The notes beneath the pieces were generated by a model that was given only the letters and a program-made list of their open reading frames with translations, was not told the DNA's origin and ran no database searches. Both the position numbers and the translations under genes were made by a program. 64,000 nucleotides of DNA, taken from an uncultured Bacilli bacterium. GTDB taxonomy: Bacteria > Bacillota_I > Bacilli_A > RF39 > UBA660. Shown here piece after piece: positions 26,945-35,452 of the stretch (positions are counted from its first letter, which is position 1; each line of letters opens with the position of its first letter). The stretch lies in assembly GCA_934131175.1 (NCBI GenBank), contig CAKOZD010000007.1, forward strand, positions 8,778-72,777, written 5' to 3'.

Positions 26945-27703
26945 ATGGAAATAATAAATCAAGAAGATTTGGACATGATGCTATTAGACGTATTAGGTCA
27001 AGGGCAAGAAGGAGTTCTTCTACATGATGAGAAAAACGTCTATAAATTTTTTAGAGAAATAACAGATTTATCATTAGCTGAAAAAGAAAGTAAACTAATA
27101 ATATTAGATGGAATATTACCAGAAAACTTTACTGGTCCGAAATCATTAATATATAAAAACAATGAATTTAGTGGATATACTATGGATTATATAAAAGACT
27201 CAATAAACTTATTAGAATATTCAATCGGAACCAATACAGATAAAAGCAAAGTTAAAGATATATTATTAAAAGTATCAGACTCACTAAAAAAACTTCATAA
27301 TTTAGATGAAAATATTATAGTAGGAGATTTAAATCCAAGAAACATATTAGTAGATAAAACATATACTCCACATATAATAGATGTCGATAGTTTTAAAATA
27401 AATGGCTATCTTTGTAATTGCTATCCTCTATTTTTAAGAGTATATTTAGGAAACAGAGATATTCATTTTAATATTAGTAAAGAAACAGATAAATTATGTC
27501 TTGCATTAATAGGAATGGTACTTCCATTTTTTAAAAATCTTGATTCAATAGGAATTGAAGAATATGAAGAAAAGGCAGATAGTAATACTTTTTTAAAAGA
27601 ATTATATCCATATTTTAGATATTTAAAAGAATATGACAAAACAACATTTCCAGATGTTATGTATTTAGATGAAATGGTTAATAAAACTCTTATAAAAAAA
27701 TAA
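26945..27703 (+). CDS. Protein kinase-like protein
   Basis: 252 aa. Glycine loop GQGQEG at 18-23, Lys34 in NVYKFF, catalytic-loop-like VGDLNPRNILVD near 126-137 (Asp and Asn in place, HRD His/Arg replaced) and IDVDSF near 146 in place of DFG. The kinase order is better kept than in the paralogous protein at 3920, so phosphotransfer is plausible. It may also be a lipopolysaccharide-kinase-like or pseudo-kinase protein. Own promoter and terminator. Confidence 0.65.
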   Translation: MEIINQEDLDMMLLDVLGQGQEGVLLHDEKNVYKFFREITDLSLAEKESKLIILDGILPENFTGPKSLIYKNNEFSGYTMDYIKDSINLLEYSIGTNTDKSKVKDILLKVSDSLKKLHNLDENIIVGDLNPRNILVDKTYTPHIIDVDSFKINGYLCNCYPLFLRVYLGNRDIHFNISKETDKLCLALIGMVLPFFKNLDSIGIEEYEEKADSNTFLKELYPYFRYLKEYDKTTFPDVMYLDEMVNKTLIKK

Positions 27704-27762
27704 AATCGATAATTAATAATTATTGATAATAAGTAGAAACTAGTAAAAATATATAATGATTA

Positions 27763-27795
27763 TATAATGGTATCGTTAAGATATCATTATTTTTT
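27763..27795 (+). terminator. Rho-independent terminator
   Basis: Stem AATGGTATC/GATATCATT (one G-T pair), loop GTTAA, then a T-run. Confidence 0.75.
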
Positions 27796-27807
27796 TACAA
27801 ATAAAGT

Positions 27808-27830
27808 AAATTGTCTAAATATTAGACAAT
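27808..27830. promoter_or_regulatory. Palindromic operator upstream of the oleate hydratase gene
   Basis: Perfect 10-bp arms AATTGTCTAA and TTAGACAATT separated by 3 nt. It lies in the 234-bp gap before ohyA, which otherwise holds only the preceding terminator and AT-rich promoter-like sequence. The TetR-type gene just after ohyA is the obvious candidate binder. Confidence 0.6.
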
Positions 27831-27937
27831 TATTACAATTTTATACTTAATTAAACATCATTAAAAAATTGCTTATTGTACATAATATTATTGAGAGTAT
27901 ACTGAAAAATGTATATAAATAATAAGGAGGAATAATT

Positions 27938-29737
27938 ATGTATTATGGAGCAGGAACATATGAGGCTTTTGCAAGACCTGAAAAACCTGAAGGGGTAGAT
28001 AGAAAGTCAGCATATATTATAGGAACTGGACTTGCTGGATTATCAGCAGCATTTTATTTAGTTCGTGATGGTCAAATGAAAGGAGAACATATTCATTTAC
28101 TTGAAAAACTTGATTTAACTGGTGGATCATGTGATGGAAGAAAAGACATTACTAAAGGATTTTACATGCGTGGTGGAAGAGAGATGGATAATCATTTCGA
28201 ATGTATGTGGGATATGTTTAGAAGTGTTCCATCAATTGAAACACCAAATGTTAGTGTTTTAGATGAATATTATTGGTTAAATAAACATGATCCAAATTAC
28301 TCTTTATGTAGAGCAACAGAAGATTGTGGTAAAGATGCTCATACAGATAAAATGTTTAAATTAGATAAGGAATCTGCTATGGCACTTTCTAAATTATTTA
28401 TTACAAAAGAGGAAGATTTAGAGGATAAGAAAATTGAAGAAGTATTACCAGAATCATTTTGGAGTACTAACTTTTGGCTATATTGGCAAACGATGTTTGC
28501 ATTTCAAAAGTGGTCATCTGCATTAGAAATGAAAAGATATTTATGTAGATATGTTCATCATATAGATGGATTACCTGACTTTTCGGCATTACGTTTTACT
28601 AAATATAATCAATATGAATCAATGATTTTGCCACTTCAAAAATACTTGGAAAATCATGGAGTAAAAATAGAATATGGAATCGATGTCAAGAATGTTATAA
28701 TTGAGGACCAAAATAATAGAAAGATTGCTAAACAAATTATCTATGAAAAAGATGGAGAAGAAAATACAATTGATTTAATAGAAGACGACTTAGTATTTAT
28801 TACAAACGGTTGTTGTACTGATACATCTTGTTATGGTGATCAAACAACCCCTCCAGATTTATCAAAAATAAAAAATGGCTGTGGTGAGTCTTGGGATATG
28901 TGGAAAAACATTGCATCACAAGCTAAAAATAATGAGTATGGAAATCCAGAAAAGTTCTGTAGTAATGTAGATAAAACAAATTGGATGAGCGCAACAATTG
29001 CAACAAGTGATGATGAAATAATTAAATATATCATGGATATTTGTAAAAGAGACCCAAGAAGTGGAAAAGTAACAACAGGAGGAATTGTAACTGTAAAAGA
29101 TAGTACAGAAAACTGGTATTTATCATGGACAATCAATAGACAGCCTCAATTTAAATCTCAAGATAAAAATATGATTTTAGTTTGGGTATATTCACTTAAT
29201 ACAAATAAAAAAGGAAATTATGTAAAAAAAGCAATGAGAGAATGTACTGGTAATGAAGTATGTGAAGAATGGCTTTATCATATAGGTTTTCCTAAAGATA
29301 AAATAAAAGAGTATGCCAGTGAAAAATGTAATACTACAACTTGTTATATGCCATATATTAATGCCTTCTTCCAACCAAGAAAAAAAGAAGATAGGCCATT
29401 AGTAGTACCAAAAGGAGCAGTTAACTTTGCTTTCTTAGGACAATTTGCAGAAACTCCACGAGATACAATATTTACAACAGAGTACTCAATAAGAACAGGA
29501 ATGGAAGCAGTATATACTCTATTAAATATAGATAGAGCAGTACCAGAAGTATGGGGAAGTAAATATGATGTACGTGAATTACTAAAAGCCTGTTATTACG
29601 CAATAGATAAAAAAAGAATAGATGAAGTTCCACTAACATTTGCAGAAAAACAATTATTAAAAATAGTAAGAAAAAAAATAAAAGGAACAGACATAGAATT
29701 ATTATTAGAAGAAAGTGGTTTATTTGACGAAAAGTAA
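27938..29737 (+). CDS. ohyA: Oleate hydratase (myosin-cross-reactive antigen family)
   Basis: 599 aa, full length. It adds water to the cis-9 double bond of free oleate-type fatty acids to give 10-hydroxy acids, a detoxification reaction in gut and skin bacteria. The FAD-binding IIGTGLAGLSAAFYL is at 27-41. YMRGGREMDNHFECMWD places Glu82 at the position of the catalytic Glu of characterised hydratases. DFSALRFTKYNQYESMILPL and FITNGCCTD match the family. AGGAGG before ATG. Transcribed alone, with a palindromic operator upstream and a TetR regulator downstream. Confidence 0.94.
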   Translation: MYYGAGTYEAFARPEKPEGVDRKSAYIIGTGLAGLSAAFYLVRDGQMKGEHIHLLEKLDLTGGSCDGRKDITKGFYMRGGREMDNHFECMWDMFRSVPSIETPNVSVLDEYYWLNKHDPNYSLCRATEDCGKDAHTDKMFKLDKESAMALSKLFITKEEDLEDKKIEEVLPESFWSTNFWLYWQTMFAFQKWSSALEMKRYLCRYVHHIDGLPDFSALRFTKYNQYESMILPLQKYLENHGVKIEYGIDVKNVIIEDQNNRKIAKQIIYEKDGEENTIDLIEDDLVFITNGCCTDTSCYGDQTTPPDLSKIKNGCGESWDMWKNIASQAKNNEYGNPEKFCSNVDKTNWMSATIATSDDEIIKYIMDICKRDPRSGKVTTGGIVTVKDSTENWYLSWTINRQPQFKSQDKNMILVWVYSLNTNKKGNYVKKAMRECTGNEVCEEWLYHIGFPKDKIKEYASEKCNTTTCYMPYINAFFQPRKKEDRPLVVPKGAVNFAFLGQFAETPRDTIFTTEYSIRTGMEAVYTLLNIDRAVPEVWGSKYDVRELLKACYYAIDKKRIDEVPLTFAEKQLLKIVRKKIKGTDIELLLEESGLFDEK

Positions 29738-29755
29738 ATCACTTTTCTTATCTTT
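29729..29755 (+). terminator. Probable terminator
   Basis: Stem GAAAAGT/ACTTTTC with a 5-nt loop overlapping the ohyA stop; the T-tail is weak. Confidence 0.5.
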
Positions 29756-29856
29756 AAAGCAACATTAAAAGTAAAATAGTAGTATTTAATTTAAGTATAA
29801 TTAGGAAAACTTGTCCCCAATAACTTTTTAAAGTATAATAAATTAGGTGATTTAAT

Positions 29857-30414
29857 TTGAGTAGTTTAACAACAAAAAAAGCAATTGCTTATACATTTAA
29901 AGATTTATTAAAAGAAAAGTCATTTTCTAAAATAACTGTTAATGATATTGCAAAAAGATGTGATATTAATAGACAAACTTTTTATTATCATTTTCAAGAT
30001 ATAAGAGACCTTGTTGAATGGATTTGTATCGAAGAAGTTGATAGAATTCTTGATAAGAAGAGTGAATTTGAAACGTGGGAAGACAAATTCTTATCTGTAT
30101 TTCATTTAATGGAAGATGAAAAATTGTTTATTACCAATATATATCACTCAGTATCCGTTGAGGTTCTTAGAAAGAATATATCAAGACTTGTTTATCCAAT
30201 AATATATGAAGAAATAAGTAACATGGCAAAGAACTTAAACGAAGATGATAAAGTTTTTATAACAAATTTTTATAAATATGCATTTGTATCTATTGTATTA
30301 AATTGGATAGAAAATAATATGAATGAAAATCCTAAAGACATAGTAAACAAAGTAAGTAATTTAGTAACTGGTACAATAAAGCATGCATGTCTTGCAATAA
30401 ATGATAATGTGTGA
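29857..30414 (+). CDS. TetR/AcrR family regulator
   Basis: 185 aa from TTG 29857, preceded by AGGTGA. Helix-turn-helix FSKITVNDIAKRCDINRQTFYYHF at about 24-47 and a helical C-domain of the TetR_C_33 type. Its position after ohyA suggests fatty-acid-responsive control of that gene. It ends in TGA. Confidence 0.86.
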   Translation: MSSLTTKKAIAYTFKDLLKEKSFSKITVNDIAKRCDINRQTFYYHFQDIRDLVEWICIEEVDRILDKKSEFETWEDKFLSVFHLMEDEKLFITNIYHSVSVEVLRKNISRLVYPIIYEEISNMAKNLNEDDKVFITNFYKYAFVSIVLNWIENNMNENPKDIVNKVSNLVTGTIKHACLAINDNV

Positions 30415-30446
30415 TTAACTAGTTATAGGTGATATTACTTGAAATG

Positions 30447-30475
30447 TTGACAAATAAGAAAAAAAGTAGTATAAT
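30447..30475 (+). promoter_or_regulatory. Vegetative promoter
   Basis: TTGACA (30447-30452), 17-nt spacer, TATAAT (30470-30475) followed by ATG. Confidence 0.85.
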
Positions 30476-30507
30476 ATGCGAAACAATTGGTAAGGGGAGA
30501 GAAGAAT

Positions 30508-31863
30508 ATGAAATTAGAAGAATTAGAAGAAAAAGCTATTGATTTAGCAAATCGTTTTAAAGGAATTAATAATTGGATAGAAAATAATAAAGATACAGAT
30601 CCAAACTTTTCTGAAATGATAGAAGCTTTAGTAGAGTATGGTTCATTAACTGCAGAATTCAATAATTATTATAAAGAGACTGGTTATCCAACTATTCACG
30701 ATAGTAACGGAGAAAGAAAAGCAGAAAGTTATGATATGCCAGTACTTTCAGAAAATTTAAAGAAAGTTCAAGATGAAGTATATAAGATGTTTAGATTAAG
30801 AAGTAAAAGCCCTTTCTTTAAAGATAAAATTGCAAATAAATTTGCAACTGATTTAAGTGTTGAATCAACTATTGGAAACTATATTATTCCAGAAAATAAA
30901 GAAATAGCAGAAAAGAAAAAACAAGTATTAAGAAAAGTTGCAGGAGTATATTTCTATATATGGCAAGTAAAACAAACTAATCCAAATTATCAATATGATA
31001 ATGTTACTGAATGGGAAGAACTTCAAAGAAATTATAAGGAATATAAAGAAGCAGTTGGAAATGAAGCAGAAAAATCTTATGAAGGAAATGTTTTATATTC
31101 TGGACCACAATTTGGTGAAGACATTGAAAGAATGTTTGATGTAATTGAAAAAAATTATAAATTTAGTGAAACAAAAGATGAAGAATCATCTAAAGAAGAA
31201 GTAGAAACTATGGATGAATTAGAAGAAATAAATAAACAAGCTGAAGCGTTAACTAATCGTTTTAGAGGAATAAATAGTTGGATTGAAGCTAATATAAATA
31301 CAGATCCAAACTTCTATGAAATGGTAGACTGCATGGTTGAATATGGAAAATTAGTGAAACAATATGATAAATATTATCAAAAAGCAGGATATCCAACATT
31401 TTATAATGGTTCAGAAGAAGTAGAAGCAACACATTATCATTTAGCTCTTGTTTCACCTAAATTAAAAGAGGCACAAAGTGAATTATCTAAAATGTGGGAT
31501 TTAAGACGTAAATCTCCATTCTTTGAAGATGAAACAGTAAGAGAGTTTACAAATGAATTATCACTGAGAGCAAAAATTGCAGAATACTATGTTCCAGAAG
31601 ATAAAGAAATTGAAAGAATTAAAAAAGAAGTTTTATGTAAGACAGCTGGTATTTACTTCTATATTTGGCAAGTAAAACAAACTAACCCAGATTACCAATA
31701 CGATAATGAAGCAGAATGGAATAATTTACTTCAAGCATATGAAATTTATAAAGATGCTGCAAAATATGTAGGACCTCAATTTGGTAAAGAACTTGAAAAA
31801 ATGCATGCAGTAATAAATGAAAATTATAAATATAGTGATAATGTTAATAAAAAACAAATGTAA
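30508..31863 (+). CDS. Unknown protein built of two tandem copies of one domain, 451 aa
   Basis: The protein is an internal duplication with a period of 235 residues. Both halves contain NRF-GIN-WIE, TDPNF-EM, GYPT, KSPFF, an almost identical YFYIWQVKQTNP-YQYDN (Trp codons at 30961 and 31666), and GPQFG. Each half looks helical, with no signal peptide or membrane segment; a Glu/Ser-rich linker joins them near 220-235. Start ATG 30508 follows AAGGGGAG. No known domain is recognised. Confidence 0.7.
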   Translation: MKLEELEEKAIDLANRFKGINNWIENNKDTDPNFSEMIEALVEYGSLTAEFNNYYKETGYPTIHDSNGERKAESYDMPVLSENLKKVQDEVYKMFRLRSKSPFFKDKIANKFATDLSVESTIGNYIIPENKEIAEKKKQVLRKVAGVYFYIWQVKQTNPNYQYDNVTEWEELQRNYKEYKEAVGNEAEKSYEGNVLYSGPQFGEDIERMFDVIEKNYKFSETKDEESSKEEVETMDELEEINKQAEALTNRFRGINSWIEANINTDPNFYEMVDCMVEYGKLVKQYDKYYQKAGYPTFYNGSEEVEATHYHLALVSPKLKEAQSELSKMWDLRRKSPFFEDETVREFTNELSLRAKIAEYYVPEDKEIERIKKEVLCKTAGIYFYIWQVKQTNPDYQYDNEAEWNNLLQAYEIYKDAAKYVGPQFGKELEKMHAVINENYKYSDNVNKKQM

Positions 31864-31872
31864 AATATAATT

Positions 31873-31899
31873 GAAAGGTGGAAACACCTTTCTTTTTTT
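31873..31899 (+). terminator. Rho-independent terminator
   Basis: Perfect stem GAAAGGTG/CACCTTTC with GAAA tetraloop and T-run. Confidence 0.9.
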
Positions 31900-31958
31900 A
31901 TACTAAAGAATATAGCATGACATTATCATAAAATGATTACAAAATAATTAAAAAGATA

Positions 31959-31987
31959 TTGAATTAGAAGGAAAAATATGCTATAAT
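31959..31987 (+). promoter_or_regulatory. Vegetative promoter
   Basis: TTGAAT (31959-31964), 17-nt spacer, TATAAT (31982-31987) followed by ATG. It leaves an untranslated leader of about 80 nt before the lipoprotein gene. Confidence 0.75.
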
Positions 31988-32075
31988 ATGCCTCAATTTG
32001 GGGAGAAACTTGTAAAAAAAGTGAGAACTCTAGAAGTAAATATTTAAAATAGTTAAAGAAAAAGGGGAAACAAAA

Positions 32076-34979
32076 ATGAAAAATAAAAATGATAATATAA
32101 AAAATATTTATCAAAAATTTAAAGCAAGTAAAAAATTAGTTGCTGCAGCAGTAATTGCTTTACCGTTAGTATTTTCTATTAGTGGATGTGCAAAAGGAAA
32201 AGATGATACATTATGTTTGGTTGATTTAACAGATGAATTAGAAAATGATGCAAAATTGCTTACAATGGATGAAAGTAGTGAAATTAACTTAGAAACAGAA
32301 GAAAAAAGCAAATTATTAGCAATTATAGATAAGAATCAAACTAAAGAAAATGATTTATATGAAGTATTTATAATTAATGAGGCTGGAAAAATATTTAATG
32401 GTAAAATGCAAGAAAAGTATTTAGATAATAAGAGTATAGATGAAATAGAAATAGATAAGGATACAGTAAGTAAAGTTTCAAAAATATTATTTGATACAAA
32501 TTTATCTACAAAAGATGACAATTCAAATGAGAACAATTTAAAAAGTGAGAGTTTTGTAATAACGAATTTTAGTGAAACTAAAAATATAGATTCTAATGAA
32601 AATGAAATTATCTATATTGAAAATAATCAATTAAAAACAGGAACAATTGATTCTAGTAATTTATATGTTTTAGATGATAATAACAATAATACTGAAGTAG
32701 AAAAATATATTGTTAATGTTGAAGGATTAAATTTAAGAAAAGAAGCATCAGTCCAAAGTGAAAGTGTTGATAAACTCAAGATTGGAACAGAAGTATTGGT
32801 TCTTGGACACGATAATGAAACATCTGATGCTCCTATGGAATGGTGTAATATTGCAGTTAATATAGATGGTAAGATAAAAAGAGGATATGTTTGTAAAAAT
32901 TTGTATGATGGTGGTAAAAAGATAAAATATTTATTAACACCAGAAGAATATAATGAACAAATTAATTCTCAAGAAGAAGTAATAGAAGATGTTATAGAGC
33001 AAGAACAAGAAGAGACTGAGCAAGCAAACCAAAAACCAAAAGAACAAGTATCAAACGTACAAAATAATACAGATAAAATGAATTTTGATTCGAGAATTTT
33101 TTACATTAGTTCGTCAAAAATATTAGAAAATGATTTTACAGAATTAAAAGAAGAAGCATCTACTTTTTCAAGAACTATTGAAACTTTGGATGACAACACA
33201 ATTGTATATATAAAGGCAAATGAAAATTCAAATTATGATTCGTGGATAAAAGTTCACACACTTAATGATAAAATAGGATATGTATCGTCTGATTGTATAT
33301 TTGATAAAGAAACAGGTCAAGCATTATCTAGTTATATAAAAAATAATTATTTTTCAAATGAATCTTCAGAAAAAGTATCTTCTCAAATTGAGCAACCTGA
33401 AAGTTTCTTGAAAAGTGAAAATCAAAATACTAAAGAATTAGAAAGTCAGGAAATAAAAGAATCTGATAATCAAGAAGAAAGTGAAGAAACCCAAAAAACA
33501 AATTTAAGAATATTTTATGTTAATGGTGCTATATCATCTGATGATGGCAGAGTTAATATAAGAAAATTAGCAGACTCTGAATCTGAACTAGTAGCTACAC
33601 TAGATAAAGACACTCAAATATATATTGACTATACAGAAGCACTTGACAATGATGGATGGCTAAAAATATCTGGAATAAAGAATAGTGATGGACAGGATGA
33701 AGTTATATCAGGATATGTAAGTTCTAACTTTGTTTTTGATAAAGAGACTGAAAAAACAGTAAGGGAATTTATAGAAGAGAATGAAGTTGATGAAAATAAT
33801 TTTTCACACAAAACAGAACTTAAAAAATTTTATGTAGATGGTTCAATCGATTGCGAAAGCGAAATCGTAAATATCAGAAAAGATGCAACTGTAAATTCAG
33901 AACGTGTCTTAACTATAAATAATGGAACTCAAGTATATATTGATTATACAGCTCCGCTTGATAATAACGGTTGGACAAAAATATGTGGCATAAAAACAAA
34001 AGATGGAAATTTTGAAAAAGTAGCAGGTTATATAAGTTCAAATTTTATATATGAATATGATGGTGAAAACTCTATAATGGATTTTGTAAAAAATAATGAA
34101 TTAGAAAATATAAATAAAAATATAAACTCTGAATCAGAAAACGTTGAAGCACCATATGGTGATTATAAAATTATAGATATTTCAGAACACAATGGTACTA
34201 TTGATTTTAAAAAATTAAAAGAAAATGGATATAATCAGATTCTTATTCGTATGTTCGATACATTTTTTATGTCAGATTATAGCGAAGACTCAATGAATAA
34301 AGTTGATCTTAAATTTGAGGAATACATAGAGGAATGTAAAAAATATGATATTGATTACGGCTTTTATATATATTCAAGAGCAACTACAGAGAAAATGGCA
34401 AAATTAGAAGCAATAAAAGTATTATATTTATTAAATAAATATGATTTAAGACCAACATTACCTATATATTGGGATATTGAATCGCAAGAAAGTGAACCAC
34501 TATATAGTGAAGAAGATGGGATAATAAATAAAGATGAAAAATATAGTTCACCAGACTTTATAAATTACTATCCAGAACAAGTAATTAATAATTTTTATGC
34601 CTTTGCAGAAATACTTGAAAATTCAAATTATAAGGTAGGAATATATTCTGGAGATAATGTTTTAAATACAATAGACCCAGAAGGTGACAAATTAACTGGA
34701 TATAGTGTATGGAACGCAAGTTATTGTTATGGAGAAACACAATGTGATTATGATGTTAATTACAAGACAAATAATTTAAAATATGCAGGAGATACAGCTA
34801 TTTTTCAATTTTCAGATACAGGGAGAATAGAAGGAATAAATGGAAATGTGGACTGTAATTATGGGAAGTATGATTATACAAAAGAAATAAAAGAAAATAA
34901 TATGAATTATCCAATATCTTTTGATGAAATAAAAAGTAAACAAGAAGAAATATTGTCAGGAACAGAAAAATATAGATAA
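32076..34979 (+). CDS. Lipoprotein with four SH3-like domains and a C-terminal GH25 muramidase domain
   Basis: 967 aa. Basic N-terminus, hydrophobic segment 21-35 and lipobox ISGC with Cys38. SH3-like bacterial domains lie near 210-275, 335-430, 475-565 and 580-675 (repeated VNIRK...GW-KI-GI...GY-SSNF pattern), linked by Glu/Gln/Ser-rich spacers. From about 694 comes a glycosyl hydrolase family 25 domain: IIDISEHNGTIDF, ILIRMFD, YGFYIYSRAT, and PIYWDIE near 795 with the catalytic acidic pair, ending in a DCNYGKYD segment. It is anchored to the outer face of the membrane and probably cleaves or remodels peptidoglycan. Ribosome site AAGGGGAAA. Confidence 0.88.
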   Translation: MKNKNDNIKNIYQKFKASKKLVAAAVIALPLVFSISGCAKGKDDTLCLVDLTDELENDAKLLTMDESSEINLETEEKSKLLAIIDKNQTKENDLYEVFIINEAGKIFNGKMQEKYLDNKSIDEIEIDKDTVSKVSKILFDTNLSTKDDNSNENNLKSESFVITNFSETKNIDSNENEIIYIENNQLKTGTIDSSNLYVLDDNNNNTEVEKYIVNVEGLNLRKEASVQSESVDKLKIGTEVLVLGHDNETSDAPMEWCNIAVNIDGKIKRGYVCKNLYDGGKKIKYLLTPEEYNEQINSQEEVIEDVIEQEQEETEQANQKPKEQVSNVQNNTDKMNFDSRIFYISSSKILENDFTELKEEASTFSRTIETLDDNTIVYIKANENSNYDSWIKVHTLNDKIGYVSSDCIFDKETGQALSSYIKNNYFSNESSEKVSSQIEQPESFLKSENQNTKELESQEIKESDNQEESEETQKTNLRIFYVNGAISSDDGRVNIRKLADSESELVATLDKDTQIYIDYTEALDNDGWLKISGIKNSDGQDEVISGYVSSNFVFDKETEKTVREFIEENEVDENNFSHKTELKKFYVDGSIDCESEIVNIRKDATVNSERVLTINNGTQVYIDYTAPLDNNGWTKICGIKTKDGNFEKVAGYISSNFIYEYDGENSIMDFVKNNELENINKNINSESENVEAPYGDYKIIDISEHNGTIDFKKLKENGYNQILIRMFDTFFMSDYSEDSMNKVDLKFEEYIEECKKYDIDYGFYIYSRATTEKMAKLEAIKVLYLLNKYDLRPTLPIYWDIESQESEPLYSEEDGIINKDEKYSSPDFINYYPEQVINNFYAFAEILENSNYKVGIYSGDNVLNTIDPEGDKLTGYSVWNASYCYGETQCDYDVNYKTNNLKYAGDTAIFQFSDTGRIEGINGNVDCNYGKYDYTKEIKENNMNYPISFDEIKSKQEEILSGTEKYR

Positions 34980-35007
34980 AAAGCAGGTAATTAAACCTGT
35001 TTTTTTA
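34977..35007 (+). terminator. Rho-independent terminator
   Basis: Stem AAAGCAGGT/ACCTGTTTT (one G-T pair) with T-run after the lipoprotein gene. Confidence 0.7.
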
Positions 35008-35015
35008 TGATTGTA

Positions 35016-35046
35016 TTGACTCTCAAGTTAACTTGAATGATAAGGT
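35016..35046 (+). promoter_or_regulatory. MerR-type promoter/operator, same site as at 2285
   Basis: TTGACT (35016-35021), 19-nt spacer, TAAGGT as a weak -10 (35041-35046). The spacer holds the perfect dyad TCAAGTTAACTTGA (35023-35036). The 18 bases from TTGACT through AAGTTAACTT are identical to the MerR gene promoter at 2285. The weak -10 and long spacer imply that the promoter needs the activator. Confidence 0.75.
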
Positions 35047-35068
35047 ATCACCCGAAAGGGGAGTTAAT

Positions 35069-35353
35069 ATGGGTTGCAATAGTTGCAGATTTTTAAATGA
35101 AAATAAAAAGAAAGAAGGTGCATGTGGAGCATGCTATTATTGCAGTAAACTAAAAGCATATATAAATGGAGCATATAATCAATCATGTGATGATTATAAA
35201 TATGATTATGCTAAGAAAAATTATCAGAAAGATGAAATATATAAAGATGGAAGAAACTATTCATCAGATAATACTGATATTGGAACATATATATTTATTT
35301 TAGTGATAATAGTAATATTAGACATAATATTTAATTTCATCTTTCCAATTTAA
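35069..35353 (+). CDS. Small Cys-rich membrane-anchored protein, 94 aa
   Basis: Six cysteines in 40 residues: Cys3, Cys6, Cys19, Cys22, Cys25 and Cys40 (CNSC, then CGACYYC). A polar Tyr/Asp/Lys-rich linker and a C-terminal membrane helix (IFILVIIVILDIIFNFIF, about 75-92) follow. The Cys could bind zinc or an Fe-S cluster, or act in redox chemistry. I start at ATG 35069 after AAAGGGGAG; a TTG at 35033 lies inside the operator. Family unknown. Its promoter makes it a likely target of the MerR protein at 2338. Confidence 0.7.
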   Translation: MGCNSCRFLNENKKKEGACGACYYCSKLKAYINGAYNQSCDDYKYDYAKKNYQKDEIYKDGRNYSSDNTDIGTYIFILVIIVILDIIFNFIFPI

Positions 35354-35452
35354 ATATTTCAAAAATGTAATGTATAGTAATATTTAATTAATGACTAAAA
35401 ATGCAATATATAGTAAAATACTTAAAGAAAGAAAACTGAAAGGATTAAAAAT

